Translations under genes and position numbers: made by a program
Assembly (NCBI RefSeq): GCF_050596425.1
Contig: NZ_CP192292.1
Coordinates: forward strand, 682,001-746,000
Direction of reading: 5' to 3'
Length of the DNA stretch: 64,000 bases
Source: G963665925 sp050596425
GTDB lineage: Bacteria; Bacillota; Clostridia; Peptostreptococcales; Acidaminobacteraceae
Shown: one piece after another, positions 51,563-60,248 of the stretch
Position numbering within the stretch: position 1 is the stretch's first letter
Layout of the letters: each line of letters starts with the position of its first letter
Notes under the pieces: generated by a model
What the model was told of the DNA's origin: nothing
Database searches by the model: none
Seen by the model: only the letters and a program-made list of their open reading frames with translations

Positions 51563-52402
51563 ATGGAGTATGTCATCATGCTATTAATTGGAGCCATATT
51601 AACAGGCTGTTTGGCATATGCAAATACACTCTTAGATGGCCTTGTTCCCATTGCCCTTCATGCAGAAGACTATATGGATACACTTCTTGGAACCAGTGGG
51701 ATAAGTGGAATATTTGATATTTTCTTTTCATTTGGTGTTTCACTTATTGTCTTAAAATTTCTAAAAAAAGGTTTTGAGAGGTACATTTTATGGACGGAAG
51801 GTGATGCAGAGATTGAACCCATTATGCTACTTACAGGTTTCTTCAAGTCACTTGCGATCGCCATTAGTTTTCCAACATTATATGGTTGGTTGGCAGAAAT
51901 TGTTGAAGACTTAAGCAATGAATTAATTACCACTGTCTCTAATGATATGGCAACGGATTTCAGTGCCATTATTACCGGTATTACTAGCGCAGGAATTTTC
52001 ACAGGTATTGTGTCCATCATCTTCTTCATCTGCTTCTTTATGCTGTATGTACAGTTCCTAATAAGAGGACTTGAAATTCTGATTCTTAGAATAGGTCTAC
52101 CCCTTGCCTGTGTGGGCTTAATGGATCAAGACAATGGCGTGTTTAGAACCTATATTCAAAAATTCTTTCAAAGTACAACAGCGGTTTTAGTCCAAATTGT
52201 CTTGGCAAAACTCGGTGTTTCGTTAATGCTCAATGCCCATGTGTTTTGGGGACTTGCAGCTCTTTTATTAGCTTTAAGGACACCGAAGTTCTTACAGGAA
52301 TTCTTGATTGTTTCAGGTGGAAACGGTGGCGGTGGCATGATGAACCGAATTTACTCAACTGCTCGAATATACCAAATGGGAAAAGCGGTATTTACAAAAT
52401 AG
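51563..52402 (+). CDS. VirB6/TrbL-like polytopic membrane protein
   Basis: A 279-residue protein with about six membrane helices (for example YVIMLLIGAILTGCLAYA, SAGIFTGIVSIIFFICFFML, VFWGLAALLLALRT). The RGLEILILRIGLPLACVGL region is characteristic of the TrbL/VirB6-like channel protein of clostridial ICEs. The C-terminus is Gly rich (SGGNGGGGMM). It would form the inner-membrane part of the DNA channel. GGAGGTCGG precedes the ATG. Confidence 0.85.
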   Translation: MEYVIMLLIGAILTGCLAYANTLLDGLVPIALHAEDYMDTLLGTSGISGIFDIFFSFGVSLIVLKFLKKGFERYILWTEGDAEIEPIMLLTGFFKSLAIAISFPTLYGWLAEIVEDLSNELITTVSNDMATDFSAIITGITSAGIFTGIVSIIFFICFFMLYVQFLIRGLEILILRIGLPLACVGLMDQDNGVFRTYIQKFFQSTTAVLVQIVLAKLGVSLMLNAHVFWGLAALLLALRTPKFLQEFLIVSGGNGGGGMMNRIYSTARIYQMGKAVFTK

Positions 52403-52417
52403 AAGGATGGTGAGGCA

Positions 52418-52627
52418 GTGGAACTTTTAAAAGAAATGGCTGATGCCTTCATCCTTTTAATTCGTGTAGGAGCAGTTTTAAGAGTCGTTCACTGCTTTAT
52501 TCATATAGGAATCGATGAAGAACAAGGTGCTAGCTATAAAAAGAGAATGAAAAACACAGTAATCTTTTATGTCCTAGCAGAGAGCATATGGCAGATTAAA
52601 GATATAGTGATGAGTTATTACATGTGA
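52418..52627 (+). CDS. Small transfer-region protein
   Basis: A 69-residue protein starting at GTG (GGATGGTGAGG upstream). Two weakly hydrophobic stretches (AFILLIRVGAVLRVVHCFI, TVIFYVLAESIWQI) suggest a membrane-associated helical hairpin. It sits between VirB6-like and VirB3-like genes and overlaps the codons just before the latter. No family recognised. Confidence 0.7.
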   Translation: MELLKEMADAFILLIRVGAVLRVVHCFIHIGIDEEQGASYKKRMKNTVIFYVLAESIWQIKDIVMSYYM

Positions 52628-52638
52628 TGGAGGTGCGT

Positions 52639-52962
52639 ATGGAAGAAAGAAAAAAGAATCCCTTGTATATTCCCCAAGGATTGAAAACAAGGGTTGAGAT
52701 TTTTGACGGGTTCGGTAAAGAAGAGTTATTTAAAACCATTATTGTAACTATAGTTGTTGGCATTCTTGATATCCTGTATTACCTAATTTTTAAGAATACG
52801 GTGGTGAGTATTGTCACCATTCTTGTGGCAATTGCAGGAAGTGTCATGATGTTGACGAAAGACCATACCAATATTTCAGTAGTGGATCAGGTTGGGTTTA
52901 TGGTTCGTTTTGCCAGGTCGCAAAAATTTTATCCTTATAAATATCAAGATGAATGGAGGTAG
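52639..52962 (+). CDS. VirB3/PrgI-like membrane protein
   Basis: A 107-residue protein. The opening NPLYIPQGLKTRVEIFDGFG is followed by two close membrane helices (TIIVTIVVGILDILYYLIF and SIVTILVAIAGSVMML), then a cytoplasmic C-terminus (VRFARSQKFYPYKY). This is the layout of VirB3/PrgI-type subunits, which normally partner with VirB4. The ATG at 52639 has GGAGGTG seven bases upstream. Confidence 0.75.
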   Translation: MEERKKNPLYIPQGLKTRVEIFDGFGKEELFKTIIVTIVVGILDILYYLIFKNTVVSIVTILVAIAGSVMMLTKDHTNISVVDQVGFMVRFARSQKFYPYKYQDEWR

Positions 52963-52967
52963 TACGA

Positions 52968-53624
52968 GTGGAACGAACCAATAAAGAAAAAGTGTTGTTA
53001 AAGATGGAAAAGGAGCTGGCAGTCATCTCGGATGGTAATTATGACTTGAGGTCTGGTGAAAATTATATGACTGCTGAAAGTATCCATTATGCAATTAGAA
53101 AATGGTTTTTGGAAGAACACATTCCTGATCATATTGCTGGATTGATGGCAAATCAAGATGAGCCACTGGAAAGAATGTATGATTTCTATGTGGATTCCGG
53201 TTATTTAACAAAAGAGGTTGATCATAAGCGCTTCATTAAAGACTATACGACATGTCTTTACTATGAACATTTAAAAAGTATTCTTCATGAAAAAGTAGAA
53301 AGAGAATATCAGCAATTTATTGAAGAATTCAAGCAAAAGTCACCTTATGATATGCCTAAATTGATTACAGAAATGACAGTAAAAATGCAGACCTACAGTA
53401 TCTTTCGATATGATGATCAGTTTGATTTTACTGAGAGGTATTTTGAAAATCTTATCCCTATTGAAAACATCCTAGATAAGGTTTATAAAGCTTCTGAATT
53501 GAAAAGTGTATCAACGAATGATTTAGGGATTGTCGAAAAAGAAGTTAACAATAGTCTTATGGATTTGGCAAGAACTACAGAGGAAAATCAAGCAGTCGAG
53601 GATGATGGCTATGAAATGGATTGA
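52968..53624 (+). CDS. Hypothetical transfer-region protein
   Basis: A 218-residue soluble helical protein. No P-loop or membrane segment. Notable segments are AIRKWFLEEHIPDHIAGLM and FTERYFENLIPIENILDKV. The GTG at 52968 has GGAGGT seven bases upstream. It fills the position where a VirB4 ATPase gene is usually found in comparable ICEs, but is far too small and has no Walker motif. Function unknown. Confidence 0.7.
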   Translation: MERTNKEKVLLKMEKELAVISDGNYDLRSGENYMTAESIHYAIRKWFLEEHIPDHIAGLMANQDEPLERMYDFYVDSGYLTKEVDHKRFIKDYTTCLYYEHLKSILHEKVEREYQQFIEEFKQKSPYDMPKLITEMTVKMQTYSIFRYDDQFDFTERYFENLIPIENILDKVYKASELKSVSTNDLGIVEKEVNNSLMDLARTTEENQAVEDDGYEMD

Positions 53625-54051
53625 TATGATGCAGTACATTCATATTGTTCAATTGGTATCCTTCATCATGCTATTAACTTATGCTGCCATGATTGACCTC
53701 AAGACAAGAACAATACCGGATCATATACCTGTGCTAATCATTCTTATTGGATTGATTGATATTGAACCTATATCAGCAGTATTAGGGCTGATGCTTGTTC
53801 CTTTGCCTTATTTTATAATGGCACTTCTTAAAGAAAACAGCATTGGTGGTGGCGATATTAAACTAATGGGAGCATGTGGCTTTTATTTAGGCTTACAAGT
53901 TGGATATGTAGCAAGCATACTGGGGCTATTGTTTGCGATTATCATTCATTTAGCTTATAGCGTGATTGGAAGTAAAAAGATGACTAAAAGCATACCACTT
54001 GCCCCATATCTAGGAGCAGGCTCTTTAATAGCACATTTCATAGTTAGTTAA
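53611..54051 (+). CDS. Prepilin peptidase (TadV/CpaA type, A24)
   Basis: A 146-residue aspartic prepilin peptidase. The two catalytic Asp sit in AAMIDLKTRTIPDHIP and GGGDIKLMGACGF (GxGDxK). Five membrane helices are predicted. It lacks the N-methylation domain, as in the short TadV/CpaA group. The ATG at 53611 has GAGG nine bases upstream; the gene overlaps the previous one by 14 bases. It should process the Flp-like and pseudopilin proteins of this operon. Confidence 0.9.
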   Translation: MKWIDMMQYIHIVQLVSFIMLLTYAAMIDLKTRTIPDHIPVLIILIGLIDIEPISAVLGLMLVPLPYFIMALLKENSIGGGDIKLMGACGFYLGLQVGYVASILGLLFAIIIHLAYSVIGSKKMTKSIPLAPYLGAGSLIAHFIVS

Positions 54052-54077
54052 CAGAAAAAATAGGAGGAATTTAAGTA

Positions 54078-54926
54078 ATGAAAAAAATAATCAGAAACAG
54101 AACGGTTCTTGGGATAGCTAGTATAGTGCTATCTCTTATTATTTGTTTTGGATTGACCCCATTATTCAATCAGGCGATTTCTGAGAAGGTATCGGTTGCA
54201 AGAGTAACAGAGAATATTCAAAAGGGTGAGCGAATTACATCAAAGATGATAGAAACGGTTGAAATTGGTGGATATAATCTGCCACATACAGTTTTACGTC
54301 AGGAAGAAAATATCATTGGTAATTATGCCTTAACAGAACTTCATACAGGTGACTATGTTTTAAATTCTAAGATTTCAAGTAAACCGCTTGTAAATTATGA
54401 GTATTTGACGGATTTTGATGGTAGTGAACGAGCCATATCTGTCAGCATTAAAAGTTTTGCTGCTGGGTTGTCAGGAAAATTAGAACCAGGGGATATTGTT
54501 ACTGTCATGGCTTCTGATTTTGGAGATATGAGAGAAACAGTAAGTCCTGCGGAGCTTCAATATGTAGAGGTGCTAGCAGTGACAGCCGGAACGGGTCTTG
54601 ATACAGATGAATATGAAATAGATCGAGAAGCAATAGAAAAAGATAAAGAATTACCAGCTACAGTGACATTAAAGGCAACCTATGAACAAGCAAAACTCCT
54701 TGCAGAAATGGAAGCCAAGGGTAAAATTCATGTGGTCTTTGTGTATCGTGGTACAAAGGAAAATGTAGATAAGTTCTTGGATAAACAGAAGTTAATATTA
54801 TCTGAAAGTATTGATGAAGCGCAAAAGGATGCAAATGAACCCGATGTTACCAATCAAGAAGATGAGGTACAAGGAACTAGTCAAGAAGTTGGGGAACAAT
54901 TGGAGGAAGATAACAATGAAGAATAA
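54078..54926 (+). CDS. CpaB/RcpC-like SAF-domain protein
   Basis: A 282-residue protein with an N-terminal membrane anchor (GIASIVLSLIICFGLTPLF) and a SAF domain at ~40-110 (VTENIQKGERITSKMIETVE). A CpaB-type core with LSGKLEPGDIVTVMA follows, and the acidic tail is disordered. CpaB/RcpC is a periplasmic-side component of the Tad pilus. A TAGGAGG ribosome site precedes it. Overlaps the next gene by 11 bases. Confidence 0.87.
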   Translation: MKKIIRNRTVLGIASIVLSLIICFGLTPLFNQAISEKVSVARVTENIQKGERITSKMIETVEIGGYNLPHTVLRQEENIIGNYALTELHTGDYVLNSKISSKPLVNYEYLTDFDGSERAISVSIKSFAAGLSGKLEPGDIVTVMASDFGDMRETVSPAELQYVEVLAVTAGTGLDTDEYEIDREAIEKDKELPATVTLKATYEQAKLLAEMEAKGKIHVVFVYRGTKENVDKFLDKQKLILSESIDEAQKDANEPDVTNQEDEVQGTSQEVGEQLEEDNNEE

Positions 54927-55737
54927 TAAAATCATTGCTATATGGGGCAATCCCAATAGCGGAAAAACTACTCTCAGCATTAAGATTGCAAATGAACTGG
55001 TTAAAAAAAATAAAAGTGTCATATTAGTGATGGCAAATCCATTCACTCCGGCTATTCATACAGTACTTCCCTTTACAGAAACAAAAGATCAGTCATTAGG
55101 AGCGTTATTATCTTCTATTCAGATTTCACAGGAAAATATTTTGAAAAAGTGCATTCCAGTCCAGAATACCAAAAACTTAAGTATTTTAAGCTATCTTCAT
55201 GGTGAGAATATTCGAACTTATGCAGACTATGGGAAAGAGAGAGTTCTTGATTTTTTTATTCTGTTAAAGCATCTTGCAGATCACATTATTGTGGATTGCA
55301 GTAGTCAGTTTCACCATGATTTACTGTCAAGAGGTGCACTTGAATTATCAGATCAAGTCATTCGTTTAATATCACCAGACTTAAAAGCCATTAGTTTCTA
55401 TGACGCTTCGTTACCTTTATTGGGAGAGCGAAAATACAACGTGGCAAATCATATTAAGATATTATCCAATGTGAAACCAGAAATGCCTAAAGATATTGTT
55501 GGGAATCGTTTTGGTGGTATTCAGAATGAACTGGATCATTGTGAGGAACTTCAACGACAAGTACTAGAAGCGAGACTCTTTGAAACACTAACAGATAAAA
55601 AAAGCGAGGGTTACAATAAGCAACTTCAAAGCCTTATGGATATATTGTTCTTTGGTGAAGATGATCATGAGAAAAAAGAAAAGAAGAAGGAAAAGAAACT
55701 TAAAATTGCTTTTCTCAAAAAAGGGAGTGATGCGTAG
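54916..55737 (+). CDS. CpaE/TadZ-like P-loop ATPase
   Basis: A 273-residue MinD/ParA-superfamily protein. Walker A is WGNPNSGKTTLSIK at residues 9-22, the middle contains IIVDCSSQFHHDLL (Walker B region), and the C-terminal tail is strongly Lys rich. No receiver domain is present. By position (after CpaB and before CpaF) it is the CpaE/TadZ equivalent that localises the Tad machine. The start is at 54916, with GGAGGA eight bases upstream. Confidence 0.82.
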   Translation: MKNNKIIAIWGNPNSGKTTLSIKIANELVKKNKSVILVMANPFTPAIHTVLPFTETKDQSLGALLSSIQISQENILKKCIPVQNTKNLSILSYLHGENIRTYADYGKERVLDFFILLKHLADHIIVDCSSQFHHDLLSRGALELSDQVIRLISPDLKAISFYDASLPLLGERKYNVANHIKILSNVKPEMPKDIVGNRFGGIQNELDHCEELQRQVLEARLFETLTDKKSEGYNKQLQSLMDILFFGEDDHEKKEKKKEKKLKIAFLKKGSDA

Positions 55738-57081
55738 ATGAGTGGCGTGTTTTTAGAATCAGCAAAGAATATCCGAGATTTTTCTGATATCCTTCAGGAA
55801 GTGCAGGAATATGTATCAGGGAAATATGCAATTTTAATATCCTATGACAGTGAAAAGCAAAAAGAACAGATGAAGTCCTATATTACCAAGTATTTGATGG
55901 ATTATTCTTTAGCGGTTGAAGATATGAACCTAGACGAGTTGGTAGAAACTCTATACTCAGAAATGGCAGAGTATTCATTTCTAACGAAGTATTTGTTTCG
56001 TAGTGACATAGAAGAAATAAATATCAACGCATGGAATGATATTAAGGTCACTTATTCAAATGGCGAAATTTTACCTATAAAAGAAACATTTAATTCACCA
56101 AGGCATGCCATTGATGTTATTAGAAGACTACTTCATAAAAGTGGTATGATTATTGACCAGTCACAGCCAATTGTTGTAGGTCATTTATCTGAGCGTATTA
56201 GAATCACAGTTTTAGGACAAGGTGTTATTGATCCTGCTGTTGGTGTTGCGGTATCTATTCGTATTGTCAATCCCAAGAAACTGGTTAAAGAGGATTTCAT
56301 CAGACAAAATACAGCAAGTGAAGAAATGCTAGACTTCCTGTCATTGACACATCGATATGGTGAAAGCCTTTGTATAACAGGAGCAACATCTAGCGGTAAG
56401 ACGACACTCATGAGTTGGATTCTTTCTACACTACCTGATAACAAAAGGCTATATACCATTGAAAACGGTACAAGAGAATTTAATTTGGTCAAAAAAAATG
56501 AAAAAGGTGAAGTTATCAACAATGTTATCCACACCGTAACACGCCATAGTGATGATCCAAAACAGAATATTACCATGGTTAAATTGCTTGAAACAGGACT
56601 TACAGTTAACCCCGATTATATCTGTGTAGCAGAGATGAAGTCGGAAGAAGCATTTTTCGCCCAAGAATCGGCAAGAACCGGCCATGGGGTAACAACCACC
56701 ATTCATGCAAGCTCTTGTATTGCTACCTATTATCGAATGGTAACCCTTTGTAAACAGCGATATGATATGGATGAAAGAACTCTGTATAATCTGGTAACAG
56801 AAGCCTTTCCCATTGTTGCATTTTCAAAGAAGTTAGAAGACAACTCAAGGCATATCATGGAAATTACCGAATGTGAAATCAAAGAAGATGGTTCAAGAGA
56901 AATCAGGACGCTGTATAAATTCAATGTAATGGATAATGCTTTTGTTGATGGCAAACTTAAGATCATTGGAGAATATGAAAAGGTCAATGACATATCATCA
57001 TCTCTTGAAAAAAGACTTTTAGAAAACGGTATACCAAGTAACCTATTAGAACGGTTTAAAGGAGGTGGGAAGCATGAATAG
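55738..57081 (+). CDS. CpaF/TadA-type secretion ATPase
   Basis: A 447-residue hexameric secretion ATPase of the VirB11/TadA/GspE superfamily. Motifs in order: SHxx-like VVGHLSERIRITVLGQG, Walker A TGATSSGKTTLMSW, Asp box YTIENGTREFNL, Walker B YICVAEMKSEEAF, and His box GHGVTTTIHASS. The domain layout matches CpaF/TadA rather than VirB4 (no large N-domain). It powers pilus assembly and retraction. Directly abuts the CpaE-like gene. Confidence 0.94.
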   Translation: MSGVFLESAKNIRDFSDILQEVQEYVSGKYAILISYDSEKQKEQMKSYITKYLMDYSLAVEDMNLDELVETLYSEMAEYSFLTKYLFRSDIEEININAWNDIKVTYSNGEILPIKETFNSPRHAIDVIRRLLHKSGMIIDQSQPIVVGHLSERIRITVLGQGVIDPAVGVAVSIRIVNPKKLVKEDFIRQNTASEEMLDFLSLTHRYGESLCITGATSSGKTTLMSWILSTLPDNKRLYTIENGTREFNLVKKNEKGEVINNVIHTVTRHSDDPKQNITMVKLLETGLTVNPDYICVAEMKSEEAFFAQESARTGHGVTTTIHASSCIATYYRMVTLCKQRYDMDERTLYNLVTEAFPIVAFSKKLEDNSRHIMEITECEIKEDGSREIRTLYKFNVMDNAFVDGKLKIIGEYEKVNDISSSLEKRLLENGIPSNLLERFKGGGKHE

Positions 57082-58003
57082 TTTATTGTTTGTCGCATTT
57101 ATAGCAATGAGTATAGGTCTCTTTGTGGCATTTGGACTTTCACCCTTTGATATGGCAACGGAGATTCTAAAAAAGAGAGCTAAAAAGGAACAGGCATTAA
57201 ATGAAAGAATCAAAGCATTAACCAGTAAGAAAAAGAAAAAAGGACTGAAAAAGCTTATTGATGAAACCAAACATGTATTACAAATGACCAATAAAGAAAA
57301 TCTATTTATGCTGATTGTCATTCTATCCCTAGTATTTATGGCCATCGGCTTTTTTATTGCCATTACACTAGGTAATATGTTTCTTGTGCCGGTACTAACT
57401 ATTGGGTTTTCACTAATTCCTTTTTGGTACGTCCAATTTACAGCGACAAAGTGGAAAAAGGGACTAAACAGTGAACTGGAAACAGCTTTATCAGTCATTA
57501 CAACATCTTATCTAAGAAGTGAGAGCATTATCACAGCTATCGAAGAAAATGTAAACTATATCAATCCACCGGTTCAGAATGTGTTTCATGCTTTTTTAAC
57601 ACAAACGAAATTGATTAATGCCAATACAAAAATGGCACTGGAAAGCTTAAAACCAAAAATAGAAAGCTCGGTATTTCATGAATGGGTGGATGGGCTTATT
57701 GATTGTCAGGAAGATAAAAACCTTAAAAGTACGCTGACACCTATTGTATCTAAATTATCAGATATGAGAATGGTCTCAGCTGAACTTGATTATCTTCTAT
57801 ATGAACCAATTAAAGAATTTGTTACCATGGCAATATTATTAGTTGGCAACATACCACTCATGTATATGCTCAATAAAGATTGGTATCATACCTTGATGTT
57901 CACAGGCATTGGTAAATTTGTACTAGCGGTCTGTGGTATTGTCATATTTGTTTCATTAGCAGCGGTCGTTAAATTATCTAAGCCTGTGGAATACAAAAGG
58001 TAG
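57074..58003 (+). CDS. TadB-like type II secretion F-domain protein
   Basis: A 309-residue inner-membrane platform protein. An N-terminal membrane helix (FVAFIAMSIGLFVAFGL) and two in the middle (~82-125) flank the soluble T2SSF domain, with further C-terminal helices (LVGNIPLMYML, FVLAVCGIVIFVSL). The T2SSF core shows TALSVITTSYLRSESI. ATGAATAG overlaps the previous stop by eight bases, so translation is coupled to the ATPase. Confidence 0.85.
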   Translation: MNSLLFVAFIAMSIGLFVAFGLSPFDMATEILKKRAKKEQALNERIKALTSKKKKKGLKKLIDETKHVLQMTNKENLFMLIVILSLVFMAIGFFIAITLGNMFLVPVLTIGFSLIPFWYVQFTATKWKKGLNSELETALSVITTSYLRSESIITAIEENVNYINPPVQNVFHAFLTQTKLINANTKMALESLKPKIESSVFHEWVDGLIDCQEDKNLKSTLTPIVSKLSDMRMVSAELDYLLYEPIKEFVTMAILLVGNIPLMYMLNKDWYHTLMFTGIGKFVLAVCGIVIFVSLAAVVKLSKPVEYKR

Positions 58004-58013
58004 AAAGGGGGAT

Positions 58014-58889
58014 ATGATGATACAAATTTTACTTTTATTTTTGATATCCTTTTCTTTAGGTGTGTATCTGATTTTGAAGGATGTATTAAAGTTGCCTTCA
58101 GGACGAGCTATTAAAGCGGTTCACGTCATAGATAAAAGGGAAAGAAAAAAATCAAAGAATCTTGAAGTGTTAATCAATGAGTGGGCTATTAGGTTATCTA
58201 AAGTAGTCCATATGACAGATTACAGCAAACGAAAACTTACAGCGACTTTAAAATCGGCAAATATAAAGCTCTCACCAGAAACATTTGTTGCGAGAGCTTG
58301 GCTAAAAGCGGGGATGATGCTACTTTTTATAATCCCTGCTTTATTTATTTTTCCAATGGTGTTCCCAGTTATATTGTTTTTAGCAGTAGCAGTTTATTTT
58401 AAAGAGATTCGAAGTGCTGATGAAGCTGTCAGAAAAAGAAGAGAAGATATCGAGTTTGAATTGCCACGTTTTGTTTCTACCTTATCTCAGGAATTAAAAG
58501 CCAATCGAAATGTGCTTAATATCTTGGAAACCTACAAACAAAATGCAGGCAAGAGTTTTAAAAATGAGCTAGAGATTACCGTGGCAGACATGAAGTCAGG
58601 CAGCTATGAATCAGCCCTTACAAGAATGGAAGCAAGGCTCAACAGCCCATCGCTGTCTGAAACGATTCGTGGGCTTATTGGTGTACTAAGAGGTGATGAT
58701 GGTGTTGTGTATTTTCAAATGTTATCCCACGATTTGAAACAGCTAGAGTTACAACGATTAAAAACAATAGCCATGAAAAGACCGGCAAAGATAAGGAAAT
58801 ATTCATTTGCAATGCTCTTTTGCTTTTTGATGATGTATCTATCCGTTATGTTTGTTGAAATTATTGAAACCCTTGGGAAACTATTTTAG
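58014..58889 (+). CDS. TadC-like type II secretion F-domain protein
   Basis: A 291-residue second platform protein. An N-terminal helix (LLLFLISFSLGVYLIL), a pair of helices near residues 100-130 (MLLFIIPALFIFPMVFPVIL) and a C-terminal helix (FAMLFCFLMMYLSVMFVEII) frame the T2SSF core (ELPRFVSTLSQELKANRN). With TadB it forms the heteromeric platform of a Tad system. AAAGGGGG precedes the ATG. Confidence 0.86.
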   Translation: MMIQILLLFLISFSLGVYLILKDVLKLPSGRAIKAVHVIDKRERKKSKNLEVLINEWAIRLSKVVHMTDYSKRKLTATLKSANIKLSPETFVARAWLKAGMMLLFIIPALFIFPMVFPVILFLAVAVYFKEIRSADEAVRKRREDIEFELPRFVSTLSQELKANRNVLNILETYKQNAGKSFKNELEITVADMKSGSYESALTRMEARLNSPSLSETIRGLIGVLRGDDGVVYFQMLSHDLKQLELQRLKTIAMKRPAKIRKYSFAMLFCFLMMYLSVMFVEIIETLGKLF

Positions 58890-58900
58890 GAGGTGGTCGA

Positions 58901-59293
58901 ATGATAGAGATTTTAAAGTCGAAACGGGGAGAGGGATATATTGATGTTGTGGTGGTTGTTCTTGTAGCGATGATGGTCATTGCTATGGCAGTTAAGGTCT
59001 ATCCTGTTTTTGTAGTGAAGAGTGATTTAAACACATTTGCTAACGAGCTTGCAAGGGTGGCAGAGATTGAAGGACGAATTGGTTCAGAAACTACGGCCAA
59101 AAAAAATGAACTCAGGGCAAGTCTTGGGATTGATCCAGCAGTGAACTGGTCTACATCAGGGAATATTGATCTCAATGAAGAGTTTAGCGTTGTTTTAACA
59201 TTACCTGTAGATATTGGCTTTTTTGAATTTGGCTCCTTTCCCATTACCTTGACCGCTAAGGCAACAGGCAGATCGGAGGTATATCACAAGTGA
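58901..59293 (+). CDS. TadE-like pseudopilin (DUF4320-type)
   Basis: A 130-residue protein with a pilin-like N-terminus: RGEGYIDVVVVVLVAMMVIAM, where Gly-Glu-Gly before the hydrophobic helix resembles TadE. The body is a small beta-rich domain (FSVVLTLPVDIGFFEFGS). AGGAGGTGG precedes the ATG. Overlaps the next gene at ATGA. Probably a minor pilin or tip component. Confidence 0.83.
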   Translation: MIEILKSKRGEGYIDVVVVVLVAMMVIAMAVKVYPVFVVKSDLNTFANELARVAEIEGRIGSETTAKKNELRASLGIDPAVNWSTSGNIDLNEEFSVVLTLPVDIGFFEFGSFPITLTAKATGRSEVYHK

Positions 59294-59811
59294 TGAAAAT
59301 CATAAAAGATAAACAAGGCAGTGCAGCGATCTTTGCCATTGTCATTATTTTATGTCTGATACTTCTCTTTACAGTTGTAAGTGAATACTTAAGATTACAA
59401 ATCATAGCAAGTGGTGTCAGATATGCCCTACAATCTTCTGTTATTGCTGTAGCGACTGAAAACTATGATGAAGTCTACAACGGTTTAAGAGAAGGTTATT
59501 CTGGTGGTTATCAGTTAGATGAGGTGGATAGATGGGAAGAGCGAGTTGATTCAGGTGCAGTGCTCATGAAATTAAGTGATAAACTGGGACTTATCGGCGG
59601 CAATAAATATGCAGGTGGGTATTTGGAATATCGCTTATACGATTTGGATATTCAGATTAATAATGCGCCTTTTGCAATGAGTGACAATAACAACAGATTT
59701 GAAGCAGAAGCCTGGGTGACACTTCTTGTACCTTTATCATTTGGTTGGGAGCACTTACCACCAATGGAGATTCGACTTAAAGTTAATGCTGGGTATAGTC
59801 CAAAGTTCTAA
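59293..59811 (+). CDS. TadF/TadE-like pseudopilin
   Basis: A 172-residue protein beginning MKIIKDKQGSAAIFAIVIIL, the QGSAAIF..hydrophobic pattern typical of TadE/TadF pseudopilins, followed by a longer extracytoplasmic domain (EAEAWVTLLVPLSFGWE). The ATG overlaps the upstream TGA. The final gene of the Tad block before the PadR promoter. Confidence 0.8.
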   Translation: MKIIKDKQGSAAIFAIVIILCLILLFTVVSEYLRLQIIASGVRYALQSSVIAVATENYDEVYNGLREGYSGGYQLDEVDRWEERVDSGAVLMKLSDKLGLIGGNKYAGGYLEYRLYDLDIQINNAPFAMSDNNNRFEAEAWVTLLVPLSFGWEHLPPMEIRLKVNAGYSPKF

Positions 59812-59827
59812 AAAAATAAGTGAAGTA

Positions 59828-59856
59828 TAGACAAATAAAATCACTGATGATAATAT
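59828..59856 (+). promoter_or_regulatory. Promoter of the padR gene
   Basis: TAGACA (59828-59833) and TAATAT (59851-59856) are spaced by 17 bases; the operator follows directly. Confidence 0.6.
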
Positions 59857-59869
59857 GTATATATAGAAC

Positions 59870-59886
59870 ATGTATAATTTATACAT
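59870..59886. promoter_or_regulatory. PadR-type operator
   Basis: ATGTATAATTTATACAT is a perfect 17-base palindrome of the ATGT-N9-ACAT form known for PadR-family operators. It lies just downstream of the -10 box and upstream of padR. A second outer dyad, ATATGTATA (59853) and TATACATAT (59880), overlaps it. Confidence 0.78.
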
Positions 59887-59908
59887 ATTGTTATTGGAGT
59901 TGATGAAC

Positions 59909-60235
59909 ATGAAAAATAAACCATCTATAAATCTAAATGAACCAAGTTTCTATATCTTATTGGCATTGTCAAAGGAGCCGATGAGTGGTTACGAACTAAC
60001 AAGAGACATACTAAATATCACAAAAGGTAGACTTGAAGTAAAAACTGGAACAATGTACCCAACCCTAAAAAAGTTGTTGAAGCTTGAGCTCATTGAGCAG
60101 ATCGACGAAACTAGCCAAGAAAGAAACAAGAAGATATATCAATTGACAGAAGAAGGGAAGAAAATCCTTCAACATGAAGTTGATATGCTCAAAGAAAAAT
60201 TAGAAGAAGTAAAGTTAATTATGAACGAAACCTAA
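59909..60235 (+). CDS. PadR-family transcriptional regulator
   Basis: A 108-residue winged-helix repressor. LNEPSFYILLALSKEPMSGY then VKTGTMYPTLKKLLKLELI are the PadR signature and recognition helices, followed by a dimerising C-terminal helix. The ATG at 59909 is ten bases after GGAG. A matching ATGT/ACAT operator precedes it, so autorepression is likely; the target may also include the surface genes downstream. The next gene's AAGGAGG overlaps its stop. Confidence 0.9.
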   Translation: MKNKPSINLNEPSFYILLALSKEPMSGYELTRDILNITKGRLEVKTGTMYPTLKKLLKLELIEQIDETSQERNKKIYQLTEEGKKILQHEVDMLKEKLEEVKLIMNET

Positions 60236-60248
60236 GGAGGTCGTGGAT

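Noticed and set aside
52968..53624. Reduced VirB4
   Set aside because: Only 218 residues, with no Walker A or B motif.
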